Positions 50,401 through 60,437 of a stretch of DNA of 64,000 bases are shown here, in pieces (the first letter of the stretch is position 1; each line of letters opens with the position of its first letter). The position numbers and the translations under genes are program-made. The notes under the pieces are model-generated. The model searched no databases and was not told where the DNA came from. It saw only the letters and a list, made by a program, of their open reading frames with translations. This DNA comes from Plectrocnemia conspersa (taxonomy: Eukaryota; Arthropoda; Insecta; Trichoptera; Polycentropodidae). The stretch spans positions 1,240,001 through 1,304,000 of the forward strand of contig VTFK01000191.1 of assembly GCA_009617715.1 (NCBI GenBank), given 5' to 3'.

Positions 50401-53400
50401 AAGAGTATCTACACGAGATTGGGGCGAGGTGATTAAAAGTTTGTTCGTGATAAAAAAATTCTGGCCAGTTCGTGTTACATGTAAAAATATAAAGAAGTCG
50501 GCGAGTCTGAATCCGAAACGGATACCATGACATCGTGTATTTCTGTAAAATAACCAAATGGTCAGCTAAAAATTTAGTATTTATTACAGTATTTGACATA
50601 TGTTACTATATATCGTTTTAATGTTTATTTATATTTACAAAAATATTTATATATACAAACGTGACAGTATTTTTTATTGTTTTATATCAATCGATTATTT
50701 TTGTATTTGTGCTTTAAATTACACTTACAAAAACAGGGCGTTTGATATTATTTAAAAGGTTTTTAATGCGTTCGGTCCATTCGTTCGAAATTAATTCCAA
50801 ATTCGTTATTTTAGCACAAATACGTATACATATAGTGGACGAATTATGAGAAAATTCAGTAGGCCGTTCCGATTTGAATAAATGTCTCGTCTTTCGGCTC
50901 TCGTTTAAGGGTATGATTTGTAAACAGGATTAAACTTTTTAATTCCGAATCCGGAAAGGGTAGTTCCGAAGTAGGGTTTTGTTTGGCACAAATTTACCCT
51001 CACACCACCCAACACGAGAACTCCCTACCAATCGTCTGCGGAAAACAAAACGAACGCGTGGGAAAAAGGCGCCCGGGACACATTTGCGCCCCCGGGCGGG
51101 GGGCGGAGATGTCGTATAAATCAATTTGAGACGCACTTCGAACGCATCGACGTTCAGAAACATTGCAATGGGGTTGGAAATTGAGACAAGAGAAATGTAT
51201 TTACGTGATGGCTGAGTGTACGAACATTGAAACGGGAGCGATGGTCTCATTTGTTGGTTTATGAGATTTTTTGGGGAATTATGGTAGGATTTTATATAGT
51301 AATTCATAAATTATTATTTGCACCGAAAAACTACGAAGCTCCTACCTCTTACATTATTTATAGTAGACTTTTATATAAATAAATACTATATTTTGTATTG
51401 GACTTTTCTTTAAAGTTAAATTGCTAATCTAAGATTATTCTACAGCAATAATACGATTAATTTGTAATGCTTAAAAATTACTCTTTTATTTAATTTGTAG
51501 CATTAAACCAAATATATATATTATGAGTAATTTTAAGCATATAACGCGAGTTCTTATTAGCTTAATTTTTTAATAACTGTTTTATACGTAACAGTATTAA
51601 ATACTGAATATTTTAAATGTAAATTTATTGCTTATATTATTAATAAAAAACGTTTTCATTTCATCTTGCAACTTTAAATTTTTAAAATCATTTTGCCTAT
51701 TCATAAAGCTTAAAATAACTTCTATTTGTAAGTAGCAGTTCCTTATCTTGTACTAAAGTAATTGGTCACTAAAATAAGGGTTTACCGCGGGCATTTTAAA
51801 CACCAAATTATATGTTCAACACATATGTAAGTATGACTTGGTAAATTGTGCTACTTCACTCTGACTTTCTTATCTTCTTCCAAGTATACCAGCGTAACGT
51901 ACTTATGAATCCGTGACTAATACCTGGAAGACTTATTATTATGTAATTTTATTTTAGATTTAAAAACATTGAGGTCCATATGGGATTCGAACCCAGGTCT
52001 TTCAGGTCAATAGTCAGCGACTTATAACACTCCTCTATCATGCTGGTATTAATTTTGGTCTAGTAGAGTACACTCGGGATAAGGTTGCCGGTTTGTTATT
52101 GTGTACGTGTACATGTATATGAGAGGGAGAAGCGATGTAGCGTGTACTTCGTTGTCTCGTTTTCTCTTTTAAGGACAGTCGCTGATTCGTCAACGCTGGT
52201 ATTCGTCATTAAAGTGCAGTGTGGCACAGAAGTTCGATCTTCTCTAGTGATTTATTTTAAATAATTTTGTGTTGATATTGGTTTAACCCAGATATGCCCA
52301 CTGTCCCATGGGTAGGTCACTAAGCTCGTGCCACTGTTTTTTATTTATAAATTAAATTTTAAGAGAACAAAATTTCTTGGGCATATCTGAGCTTATTGAT
52401 ATCAAGGCTTCAAATATACACTGTAAGTTATTCGTTCTCTTACCCGTGGATTAAAATATTTTAATTATTTTTCCATTAATGCGTACGTTGTTGGTTTTTT
52501 TACACTATTCTCTGTAAGGCTTAAAAAAGTTATTATTCTTATCGTTGAGCCAATGATAATTTTTAAATTTATTCAATGGATTCTAATGATTTAATAGAGT
52601 CGTCAAGCCATTAAACAATCTGCGAATATTTTCTTTCCCCATTTTATATCTTTTTGCTTTTGAAGAATAGCTAAAGATTTCATTATTTTTTTGACTAGTG
52701 AAAGATTTTGAATTTTGCAAATATTTAATTAATGACATCAATGTCTGGTTTTTTCGATTATAAAATATATTTTTAATTGTCCATTGAAATTTCCAACTTA
52801 GTTTAGATGTATGTATGTTAAATAAACATATATTTTCTTTTAAAATAAAAAAAATTAAATATTCTGAGCGAAATTGTTTTGAGTCACACAGTTCACGTAC
52901 ACAATAACAAACCGGAATCCTTATCCCGAGCGTACTCTATCTTACAACTAGAGATTCTTATGTCCCTTAAATCCTGGTAAAAGAGACAAAAAACATGTCC
53001 TTGAGATTCATATGATTTATGTCTCTTGTTTGCTTATAAATAAAATCGTATTAAAAAAATATTTTTAATAATATTTGTATGTAAAAAAAGCATACATATT
53101 AAATAATAAGTTATTATTTTATATTTATTATTTAACTTCAACATACAAATCAGTACATATATTATAAAACTTAAAATTCATATTTTATTTTTGCTATGCC
53201 AAAAAAGGTTTTTAGAATAACCAATATTTCTAACCAATTTTTCTTGAATTTTAAATTCTTAAACTATATTAACAACGTGCTAATTTAAACCATCCGTTCT
53301 TTTATCAGAACTAACGTTTGTCAAACCAATAAACCGTTCTTGAACTTCACATTTATAATCAAAACGTAAAACTGTGATTTTGTCATTTCATTAATAATAA

Positions 53401-56400
53401 CAGCAGCGAAAATTGCTAAATTTACTTTATTTTGAATATGATCTTTAATCACATCTGAAATTGCTTAAATTATATCATTTTGTATAGATGGGGAAGTACC
53501 ACCAAAATGTTGCAGTATTTATATGATTATCCAAAACATAATTATATTCTCGAAGTGCCTTAAATAATTCAATTTAATAATTCAACCTTTGTTTACGGAA
53601 TGATTCGTTGTGACCGCGGAAAGGTTGTTCTTGTTTTTTTTATTTATATATTTTTATTGACTTGTTCATTATGTCGACTTATATCAGCTTTTCGTTGAGT
53701 GGCAATCATTATTTGCTTGAAAACAATTCTATTTTTAATTTTCATTATTGATTTATTTTATTGCCTATTAGTAATTAGCTTTTAAAATGAACAGTTGCGA
53801 AACCTAAAAAAATAATCTCTCTTACGTTGAGGAAGATTATTTGTGATTATGTTTGTAAATATAACAAGACAAGCAATATTTCTAGATTCCCTTGCTAATT
53901 ATGAAAAAAAATAGTATTTTTTTAATACATAGAAAATATTTTCTGTAATATATAAATTGTGGTTCTACGTTAGTATATTTTTAATTATTATTTACCATAC
54001 TTCTTTTCGCCACTATTTGCCCAAGATGTTTTAGTTTAATGGTTGTAACTATATCATTAGCGTATGCACATCGTTAAAATGTTTTATAAACTATCTGGCA
54101 TGCTAATTAAAAGTTTTTAAAAATAGTCTTCAATACAAGGTTCTGTATTAATGTTGCTATCAACATAGAGACTATTTTTTAGAAACTTTTAATTAACATG
54201 CCAATATTGTTTTGCACTACTTTAAACCTGTTTTGATTTTAAAAACATTTATCACCAAGTTTTGTAAGTTAACTATAGCATTTGTGCCATCTAGATTTGT
54301 TTTCACTGATGTAATGTTAGGGGTTTAAAAGCTAGCTGCATCATATTACTTACCACTTAAAGTCAATGAATAAATGATATACCTTAACACCATAGTCTGT
54401 CACATGATATATATTTAGACTGACATGGAACTATTTGGTCAAAATCATATTGTTACTCTCCGATTATTGCTTTATCATATATTTGTACTCATAATATTGC
54501 CCTTTTGGAATATTTGTATATGTAACTCAAAAAGGGAATATTTTTACGTGCAATTTTAAAAGTATCGACCATCAATCTATCACTTCTTTGTCTCCATACA
54601 AAATGTTGCGTGCTACTCGGCATTTCATTGCGAAAGCACAGTATAATACAAATAAATTATCAAACAATTGTATTACTCGAAATAATGCTTCTCGTTCGCC
54701 CGTTTCAAATATTTATGCGATAACGTTGCGAAAGAGTGTTAATATTTCAAATGTTGTTGTTTCTCTTTGTTCTCTTCTGGACCGAAGGGCCAAAACACTT
54801 TAAAACTCAACAAAAAAGCAATATATCCTTTAATTTTTGGAAAATATACTTGATAGTCGGCAGCGATTTTATTTTCTAACGCTTTTTTGACTGCATACAT
54901 AGTGAAATAAAATATATATACAATTAAAAATTTTGGTTTATTTGTATTATTTTTTAAGCTTTTCTCTAGTGTTTCTAATTAATATTTATTGGGAAACGTG
55001 TCTCTAAGTCTACGAGCAAAACAGTTGCTAATATGTATCATATGTTTCAAGTTTTAAAAGTTATTTTTGACTTATAAATAATATTTTATACTACTTTTTA
55101 TATGACTAGACAATTAGTATATTATTTGGAAATTAACACGCATGGTATAAATCTTATTAAAATATTTTTTTAATTTGAATTAAGCTGTTTTCGTGAAAAA
55201 AAAATCAGTTCAAACTCATCTAACAAGATCTGTTTTATGGGTTGAAATTATTCATTTTATTACGAGACGTTTGTTCGACTAAAAAAATTTGCGATATTCA
55301 ATTTTTATGTAATTTTCTGCTGTCAATATAATTTTTTTCAATTTGGTGCATTTAAGCTTATTAAAATTACAAAAATACAGTATAGATCAGGCTCTTCAAA
55401 CACACACAATAACATACAGTAAAGGTTTTTAAAAAAAACTATGAAAGAATCCATGAAATATTTTTTTTGACTTAAGAGATATTTCAGCTTTGCTTAATTT
55501 TAAAGATGTTAAAAAATAAAAAGAAAATGATCAAGAATTAGCGTTCATTGAATAGCTATGAAATAAAATACAGCAGCAAATAACTGTTAAAATTAGATCT
55601 CATAAAAAAATCCCAAAAAATAGAGAGATTATATAAATAATTGTGATGATATTGAATACATGTTAATTAAAGTAATTTGTCTTTTTCCTTTCATCGACTT
55701 TAATTAATTGCCTTACCTTCGTTACAAGGACAGTTGCTTAATACATTTAAATTTAATTCTTATCTCATGTTTATGTCTCAATGACACCATCCATAGCATC
55801 CATAACAGATATGTAAATAATTCAACACAAAATATCATCTATAGTTAGGTCTTTAAGGATACGATATATCTAAAAACATAACGCGGACAAAACTGAGTAC
55901 GAATTAATAAATATAAATAAAAAATAGATAGACATTTCTATAATAATCAAAAAAACACAATTGATGTTTTTGGCGTGATAACTGATAAGTTAATATTTTA
56001 ACCACCGTCTTTGGGTATATGGATTTTTTACATTTTTGTGACTGCAAAGATCTTTTGTGATGGATGGTTTGCGTGAAAGTTAATATCAGAGAGTTGACAG
56101 CCTATTAATCACGATTATCATCATTATATATTATACATACATAGGTTTCACCTACATATAAATTATATTATATAGGTTGATCCACCAAAAAGTTCTTAGT
56201 TTAGTTCATAATATTAAATTCATTTTTTCAAACAATTTTTAATATAAAAATAGCAACACACATAACTTAAAAAATTTTTTTTTTGTTAACAGAGATGTGC
56301 TCTTCGATCAGATAATCAAAGCCAACGTCGTAGCCGTCACAAAGATGTGCGCTATGGTTATGCCTCAGATGGTTGAAAGAAAGAAGGGAATCGTCATCAA

Positions 56401-56874
56401 CCTTTCGTCTTTATCTGCTTGGATGCCGGCTCCTACGTTCGCTGTGTATGCAGCATCCAAGGTAAGGATTATGGTGCTCAGTGCAGAGTTACATATATTT
56501 TTGATTGCAGAATAACTAATCTTATGATTTTCGTTTAGCTTTACGTCGATAAACTCACCGTCGATTTGGCAGCATCTTACGAAAGCAAAGGTCTGATCGT
56601 CCAAAGCATCGTACCAGGACCAGTAGCCACCAAAATGGCCAAGATCTATCGAGCCACTTGGATGGCACCTACCCCCGAAGATTATGTAACAGCCGCATTG
56701 AACAGTTGCGGAAAAAGCAACTACACTCCTGCTTATGGACCTCATAAAATTTTATTGGCAGCTATATCAGCTCTGGAATGGCTTTCGCCCTCATTCACCG
56801 TCTATATGTTCATCAAGACCACAGATAACATCAGGAAGAGGGCTTTGAAGAAGATCGCCGCTGGCAGGGCGTGA
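26446..56874 (+). CDS. Very-long-chain 3-oxoacyl-CoA reductase (HSD17B12 orthologue), 315 aa, intact
   Basis: ER-membrane short-chain dehydrogenase that reduces 3-ketoacyl-CoA with NADPH, the second step of very-long-chain fatty acid elongation; relatives also act on steroids. Exons: 26446-26596, 42669-42715, 45907-45982, 46060-46228, 56293-56461, 56539-56874 (948 nt, open, all GT-AG). Residues 8-35 form a hydrophobic N-terminal segment. The Rossmann cofactor motif TGSTDGIG is at 53-60, NNVG with SYPYP at 130-139 (NNVG for the usual NNAG is normal in this subfamily), and catalytic N159, S187, Y200 and K204 (YAASK) are all present. VPGPVATKM is at 229-237. A second hydrophobic stretch precedes the basic tail KKIAAGRA. 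Length matches the usual ~312 aa. Introns 1, 2 and 4 are 16,072, 3,191 and 10,064 bp; introns 3 and 5 are 77 bp each. The gene is flanked on both sides by CRAL-TRIO genes. Confidence 0.95.
26647..26658. promoter_or_regulatory. Second NRF-1/Ewg-type palindrome, just after exon 1
   Basis: CGCGCATGCGCA fits YGCGCAYGCGCR and lies 51 bp into intron 1, in the tail of the CpG-rich zone. Two perfect 12-bp matches within 420 bp of an AT-rich genome are unlikely by chance. Confidence 0.55.
26760..32838. other. HSD17B12 intron 1, AT-rich part
   Basis: About 6 kb of very AT-rich sequence without recognisable exons, RNA genes or transposon proteins. A (TA)n microsatellite lies at 29317-29340. Poly-A/T runs are common (for example 27626-27655). 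Confidence 0.45.
32839..33215 (+). repeat. Dispersed repeat, copy 3, with a nested second repeat
   Basis: Bases 32839-32920 match 14345-14262 in reverse complement (shared word CCAGTGTTACCAGAGTGCCG). Bases 33185-33215 match the CATCGTGACGCATTG hairpin of copy 1. Between them, 32961-33083 belongs to another family, also present at 36961-37090, which suggests nested insertion. Confidence 0.5.
33216..34319. other. HSD17B12 intron 1, nothing recognised
   Basis: AT-rich intron sequence with no supported feature. Confidence 0.4.
34320..34770. promoter_or_regulatory. CpG-containing island in HSD17B12 intron 1, possible alternative promoter or enhancer
   Basis: Rich in CG dinucleotides (CGCCG, GTCGCG, GTCGCGGCGGGCGG) and pyrimidine tracts, unlike the AT-rich intron around it. 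It resembles the composition of the gene's own promoter at 26.1-26.4 kb. No transcript start, splice donor or open frame with family resemblance is evident, so the assignment is inference from composition. Confidence 0.35.
34771..36159. other. HSD17B12 intron 1, nothing recognised
   Basis: AT-rich. A small less AT-rich patch at 35340-35480 shows no coding signal. Confidence 0.4.
36160..36410. other. GC-richer noncoding island
   Basis: About 250 bp with CCACGT and CAGCTG E-box words and opposed GATA sites (TTATC at 36388, GATAA at 36401). Open on both strands only by composition. Candidate enhancer or old repeat. Confidence 0.3.
36961..37090 (+). repeat. Dispersed repeat, pair with 32961-33083
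   Basis: Shared words in order: GAGTC-CGAT-GCGTCCC, TATTCTTG-CC, CATCACG/CGTCACG, CAGCTTCT-AAC-AGCTTG and CAA-GC-AAGG. The two are in the same orientation, 4 kb apart in the same intron. Read on the - strand, part of copy 3 stays open but matches no family I know. Confidence 0.5.
37091..38639. other. HSD17B12 intron 1, nothing recognised
   Basis: AT-rich intron sequence without supported features. Confidence 0.4.
38640..39160. other. GC-richer island containing a 57-bp repeat and CCCCGGGG palindromes
   Basis: The stretch contains ACCCCGGGGTTAA-type words twice (38960-38972 and 39054-39066) flanking the 57-bp repeat at 38975-39031. It has several GCGT/CGCA words and a GCCATTATGGA word that recurs at 39540. 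No complete gene. Confidence 0.35.
38975..39031 (+). repeat. 57-bp direct repeat, copy 1
   Basis: Matches 41400-41456 at 56 of 57 positions. It contains a near-palindrome TCGCTCCTTCTGATGGAGAA. Copy 1 lies between two CCCCGGGGTTAA words, copy 2 does not, so only this segment was copied or retained. Confidence 0.8.
40560..40990. other. GC-richer noncoding island
   Basis: Less AT-rich intronic stretch with ATTAATTTAAATT and AAATTAATT homeodomain-like words and several ACCGG/CCGGA words. No open frame of note. Candidate conserved regulatory sequence. Confidence 0.3.
41372..41548 (+). other. Short open frame (58 codons) over copy 2 of the 57-bp repeat
   Basis: ATG to TAA, open, including ANVFQSLLLMEKREVFDK from the repeat and continuing with YETECEDAWRLKFDR. 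The same frame is open in copy 1 at 38941-39063 without a start codon. I recognise no family. It may be a fragment of a mobile-element protein or chance; no splice or promoter evidence. Confidence 0.3.
41400..41456 (+). repeat. 57-bp direct repeat, copy 2
   Basis: Partner of 38975-39031 with a single mismatch, 2.4 kb downstream in the same intron and orientation. Confidence 0.8.
42900..43470. other. GC-richer noncoding island in HSD17B12 intron 2
   Basis: About 570 bp of balanced composition starting about 190 bp after exon 2, with homeodomain-like words such as CGTAATTAAA. Open frames on both strands have no family resemblance. Possible intronic enhancer. Confidence 0.3.
43770..44330 (+). 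mobile_element. Mariner transposon remnant (transposase broken by frameshifts)
   Basis: Fragments follow mariner transposase order but in different frames. HIKKLGRLGHKVYGIWKLT is at about 43835-43895. ITVDEKRALYVNNLHR, carrying the first catalytic aspartate, is at 43942-43990. EQLDKF is near 44078-44096. VVLQNDNARPNVANLT, carrying the second aspartate, is at 44138-44185. A CSFRLLF stretch, corresponding to the SPDLAPCD region, is at about 44250. Terminal repeats were not found. It is long dead and sits in HSD17B12 intron 2. Confidence 0.8.
44331..45549. other. HSD17B12 intron 2, nothing recognised
   Basis: AT-rich intron sequence; no exon, RNA or transposon protein seen. Confidence 0.4.
45550..45870. 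other. GC-richer noncoding island before exon 3 of HSD17B12
   Basis: Balanced composition with a CT-rich tract (TCTCTCTTTTTCTCTCTCGC) at 45643-45662. It ends 40 bp before exon 3. Could hold splicing or transcriptional regulatory sites; inference only. Confidence 0.3.
46229..47836. other. HSD17B12 intron 4, first part
   Basis: A long intron follows a short one. Less AT-rich stretches occur at 46300-46620 and 46900-47240, without open frames or known motifs. The remainder is AT-rich. Confidence 0.4.
47837..48000. repeat. Near-perfect 164-bp fold-back (hairpin) element in HSD17B12 intron 4
   Basis: Arms 47837-47905 and 47932-48000 are reverse complements over about 69 bp with only a few differences, around a GC-rich loop of about 26 nt (GGCGCCGTCGC...). 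The ends are GGAGAGCG and CGCTCTCC, each followed outward by TAT, so TA or TAT may be the target duplication. The transcript of HSD17B12 would carry it as a long stem. No coding capacity; apparent open frames across it are by-products of the symmetry. Confidence 0.9.
48251..49252. mobile_element. 1.0-kb nonautonomous element with terminal and subterminal repeats
   Basis: The ends are CTGCACTACACTCACTGGAA and its complement at 49233-49252; over 27 bp the terminal repeats match at 25 positions. The motif GGAAGTTGKCC occurs at both ends and again inside (about 48340), as with subterminal transposase-binding repeats. The interior is CG-rich at 48400-48650 and AT-rich further in. No transposase. 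No clear target duplication, so I do not assign a superfamily. Confidence 0.75.
49253..50739. other. HSD17B12 intron 4, nothing certain
   Basis: AT-rich. A GGAACGCCGTTCC palindrome is at 49379-49391. An ATG at 49968 opens a 29-codon frame (MASRKFKLRKSDFPDEEASE...) without supporting context. No supported gene. Confidence 0.35.
50740..51300. other. GC-richer noncoding island in HSD17B12 intron 4
   Basis: Includes a CCCGGGCGGGGGGCGG tract at about 51092-51107 and homeodomain-like AATTAATT words. A 122-codon open frame on the - strand (50939-51307) looks like a by-product of composition, with low complexity and no family match. Candidate enhancer. Confidence 0.3.
51971..52050 (-). repeat. tRNA-like sequence (tRNA pseudogene or SINE head)
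   Basis: On the - strand the sequence contains GACCTGGGTTCGAATCCCAT, a perfect pol III B box, preceded by an A-box-like GATAGAGGAGTG. The acceptor and anticodon stems do not pair properly, so it is not a working tRNA. A tRNA-derived SINE running toward lower coordinates would fit. Confidence 0.45.
52066..52937. mobile_element. 872-bp element with 47-bp terminal inverted repeats and TA duplication
   Basis: Termini 52066-52112 and 52891-52937 match as inverted repeats at 43 of 47 positions, starting GAGTAC-CTCGGGATAAGG. Both are flanked by TA, as in Tc1/mariner-type insertions. The interior has no transposase and includes a CT-rich, CG-containing zone at the left and AT-rich DNA at the right. 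A nonautonomous element. Confidence 0.8.
53290..53640 (-). mobile_element. hAT transposase remnant, DUF4371/ZMYM1-like
   Basis: Read on the - strand: FRGHNESF at about 53612-53589, then IQNDI followed by ISDVIKDHIQNKVNLAIFAA, then CEVQERFIGLTNVSSDKRTDG toward 53295. This order (FRGHxE, ...IQNEII, ...ExTDxS..EQ, ...ExFLGF) is that of the DUF4371 domain found in ZMYM1/ZNF862-like hAT transposases. Several stops and frame changes show it is dead. No terminal repeats found. Confidence 0.6.
54097..54202. repeat. Short fold-back element, about 33-bp arms
   Basis: GGCATG-TAATTAAAAGTTT and the following ...AATAGTCT are present at 54097-54129 and as the reverse complement at 54169-54202, with about three differences and a roughly 40-nt loop. 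AT-rich, noncoding. Probably a small MITE relic. Confidence 0.7.
54203..56292. other. HSD17B12 intron 4, last part
   Basis: AT-rich with no supported exon. A GGTTGATCCACCAAAAAGTTCTTAG word at 56177-56201 resembles a mariner terminus, but no partner was found. Confidence 0.35.
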
Positions 56875-58315
56875 TCCTATCCTTAGATACTACTTCTAAA
56901 ATTGCATTGTGATAAAGAGCTTTTTTTGATATACTTTTTTATTATTTATTTTATTATATACAAAAATTATCATTGCAAAGTTAGCCATAATTTTTATAAA
57001 TTAAAGAGCTTGTTTTATCACTTTACTAACTTCCCAATGATGTATTTTAAAATATATTTTTTGCATGTTATTTTTATTTTATTTTTTATATGAATTTAAT
57101 TGATCACGGACTGTAATTTTCATGTATTTGTTATTATGCTAATTATTTTAAAACTAGTTGTAAATTATTATTAGTAAAAGGAATCGAGGCCCACCTCTTC
57201 CTTATCAACGGTGTAAGTTACCAAAACGCCTAGATTAATGAAAATATTATTAAATAATTATATTATTAAGATCTTCTACTATTTCTTCTCAACTTATCTC
57301 AATAAAAAATAATTTTACACATTTTAAACTTCAGTAACATTTCTAATATTATCAAATAAATATTTTTATAAATACAAAAAACATGCCTTCAAGAATTTTA
57401 GTAATGTAAATTAAATAATTTTAAATAGTCATAATTTAATGTTTAAATACGTGTATATTTATAAAATAATTAGCATTTAATAATATATATACATGGAATT
57501 TTTAGTAATGAAAATATTCATACAAATGGTGAGTATATAATATAAATATTTTGATTGAGATCACTAGTTATTTGTCTATTTTTGTTAAATCACAGTTGTT
57601 TTTTTATTGAAAATAAAGTTTTCTATAATATAAATAAAGTTTTTAATTTGTAAAAAAAAAAATATGTTAAGCAGTATTTTTTCTAATCTATGTGCCACGC
57701 AAATTTAGGGTTTATTGTACACGAAAGAGAATATTTACATATTTTTCCATCAAATATACAAACACGTTTTATTTAATATCATAATTGCCACTTTATTTCA
57801 CATTATTAACTCATTAAAATCTCATTTTCCCAAACGATTCAATGGATTAAAATTATTTAGTGAGTGCTCAAAATCGCGAAATATAACTATGATAACCAAA
57901 ACGCCCGACCCTAATCGTATTATTATAATGCGCGTATAATTAATTGAATCGGATTAGAATATATCTAAAATTGAAAGCCAACAATATAATGTGAATTCTG
58001 AACTAATTAAATTAGAGCTTTAATCTTTATCCAGGGTCCTAAACGATCCGTTTAAGCTCAGCACCTCGTTGAATCAGTTTTTGGTTTTGATTTTTTTTAA
58101 AATTAAATTAAAATAAAAATCTTTATTTTACTTTAGACATTCATTTGACAGTTCTATCGTTACTACAATTGAAGTTTAAACGGTCTTGCCGCCGGGGCTT
58201 CGCCTTTTGGTTGGTCTGATTTGAAGCAGTAGCGGCATCCCTTAGACGCCACAAGTAGCCAAAGTAAGAGCATAAAAAAAATGGTTCACAATAATAATAA
58301 TAATTCACAAAGTTA
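56875..58315. other. 3' flank of HSD17B12
   Basis: Holds the 3' untranslated region. AATAAA signals occur at 57299, 57612 and 57633; I cannot tell which is used. A GC-richer patch at 58170-58260 (GCCGCCGGGGCTTCGCC) shows no open frame. Confidence 0.4.
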
Positions 58316-58345
58316 ACCATTATTGATTAATTAATCAATAATGGT
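58316..58345. repeat. Perfect 30-bp palindrome
   Basis: ACCATTATTGATTAA followed directly by its exact reverse complement, without a spacer. The centre TTAATTAA with flanking ATTGAT words resembles paired homeodomain sites. It lies in intergenic DNA 1.4 kb after HSD17B12. Confidence 0.8.
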
Positions 58346-60437
58346 CGTAGCATTATGAACATATTGTTGTGATAATAAACATTGTTTTAAAGAGCTTAAA
58401 TTGACAGCAACCAGAAACACGGCGTCTTTAAATATAAAACAGCAATCATCAAATTTTCACTGGTGAAATTTAAAATTTAGTCACTAAGAATATCAAGGAA
58501 ACAAGTTAAATAGAATAACTTTTTGAGTTAAAAATAGCAGCCAGAATGGCATATGAAAATGTCACGTTGCTACTGATTATCATGAAGGTTTTGTGACTGA
58601 CAAATACATATATTTTCTGTTTTGTAGTATAGAATATATATATATATATATATATTGAGCTGCCTCAATTTAAAATATAGTTCGTAATTTTAATCAATAC
58701 ATTACACTTACTTGAAATACACGAGAATAACCTAAACTCGCGTTAGGCCGAGCTTTTGCCGAATTAACGGAGCTTTGGAGCCGGAAATAAGCACTTTCAG
58801 TTTGATTGCTTAATATGTTTATGCCTTGAACATCCAAGTGCTTAACTCGATCTTAGAGATGACTTAAAGACTACTACAACGTAGAACCGTGGCGAGAATA
58901 GACGCACTACGTATCTATAATAATATCCACTTACTGCATAAATTATACGGTTACATTTTAACCGTAAAAATATTTAATAAAACTTTGTAATTGATAGCTA
59001 TGAATAAACCTTAAAAGAAAGTCATTATCATTGTGAAACAGCGGCTTAAAACTTACTAAAACCATGTAAAATAAATCTATGTTAATAATTTTTTTAACCC
59101 TCTAAACATTTATATTAGTAATACAGATTTTTTTATTTAAAAGTTATTAATTAGCTTACACAATCATAATACTTTTGCGATTATTTACTTTAATAGATAT
59201 TTTTACTAAAGTGAAAACTGCAACATTGAATTTTTATTGGGTTTTTCTATCCATCTTGTATATTTTCTTTGATCTCATTTTTTTTATGAATAATTACTGG
59301 AAATTTAGAATCGTCGCAATTTAATATATATTTGCCATGATAAGGTATGAACTTTATTTTTAGTTACAACCTTTATGAGCACGTAAAAATGCCATTATTG
59401 AAAAATAATTAAAATTATGAGTAAAAAGACATTTTTTTAATGAAAAAGTGTATATATAAACTTTTATATGAATTTAAACAAATATAAATCTCAGTAAAAC
59501 TAATTATCAATCGCAGTAAAAACTTATTTTAAAGTTAAGATTAATGTTTTTTTTAAAGCTTAACTTTCTGGAGTTATACTTAAATATTCTACAAAACTTT
59601 TATCATATGCGAGTCTCAAGGTACATTTTTTCTGTACATCCTGCTTGTTATGATTTGCTTAGTATTTTTTTGTCTCGATCTTTCTTTCTGCAAAACTTTT
59701 AAAAATGGTTATTGATAGATGAAATATTAAATTTAAATTTTATGTAACATACCTATAAATAAGACTGAAAATAACAAGGGTGGTAAGCCCTATACTTCGC
59801 ACTGCAATTGATAAGAAATCTTAACGCCGTAATTTTAACTTAAACCAATCTTATGAGATTAAAATTCACGCAAAGTATTATTTATGATTTTCAACTTGTT
59901 ATCATAAGCTTTCAAAGGGCATAGGTAGTGAAATTCTAAATATCAATATTTTTGAAAACTGTTATGTCTGTCCTTATTGATTAATTTGCTAGTAAAAAGT
60001 CGTTATATTTTAATAAATATATTTAATAATTAAAAAAATATGTGAGTTACATATATTATATTAGGTTTCGAATTCGTGTTTCATTAAATAATTTTATTTT
60101 AATAAGTCTATTTGCTCTTTCAAGGATGATTTAAATATTAGATTATAAGCCTAAATCTCCTTCAGCTATCTTTACAATGGTCCATAATGCAATATCAGCT
60201 GTAGTTTTGAAATCGGAATTATGTATATTAAATATCCATTTATATTTTTGACTTTTATATAATTATCCTTATCACGAAATTTAGTATTTTTTATGAATTA
60301 TTAAGATACAGGTTAATTTGTAAGCTTCTAAATAAATAAAAACTACGGTATTTTAGTTTACATATTCGTGCTTAGAAGTATTTATATATCTGTAATTAAA
60401 TTATCCGATGAATTATTATCAATTCGTATACAAATTC
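58346..60437. other. Intergenic between HSD17B12 and gene E
   Basis: A (TA)n microsatellite is at 58628-58654. A less AT-rich patch at 58735-58925 shares a TCTATTCTCGCC word (reverse complement) with 24130-24170, so it may be a dispersed repeat. Otherwise nothing is recognised. The 3' end of gene E, on the - strand, should lie just below 60438, but no nearby polyadenylation signal is clear. Confidence 0.4.

Noticed and set aside
50939..51307. 122-codon open frame on the - strand in intron 4
   Set aside because: Basic, low-complexity translation with no known domain, in a GC-richer patch where long open frames are expected by chance.
56365..56745. 126-codon open frame on the - strand
   Set aside because: It lies exactly antisense to HSD17B12 exons 5-6 and crosses the intron without splice logic; a shadow of the real exons.
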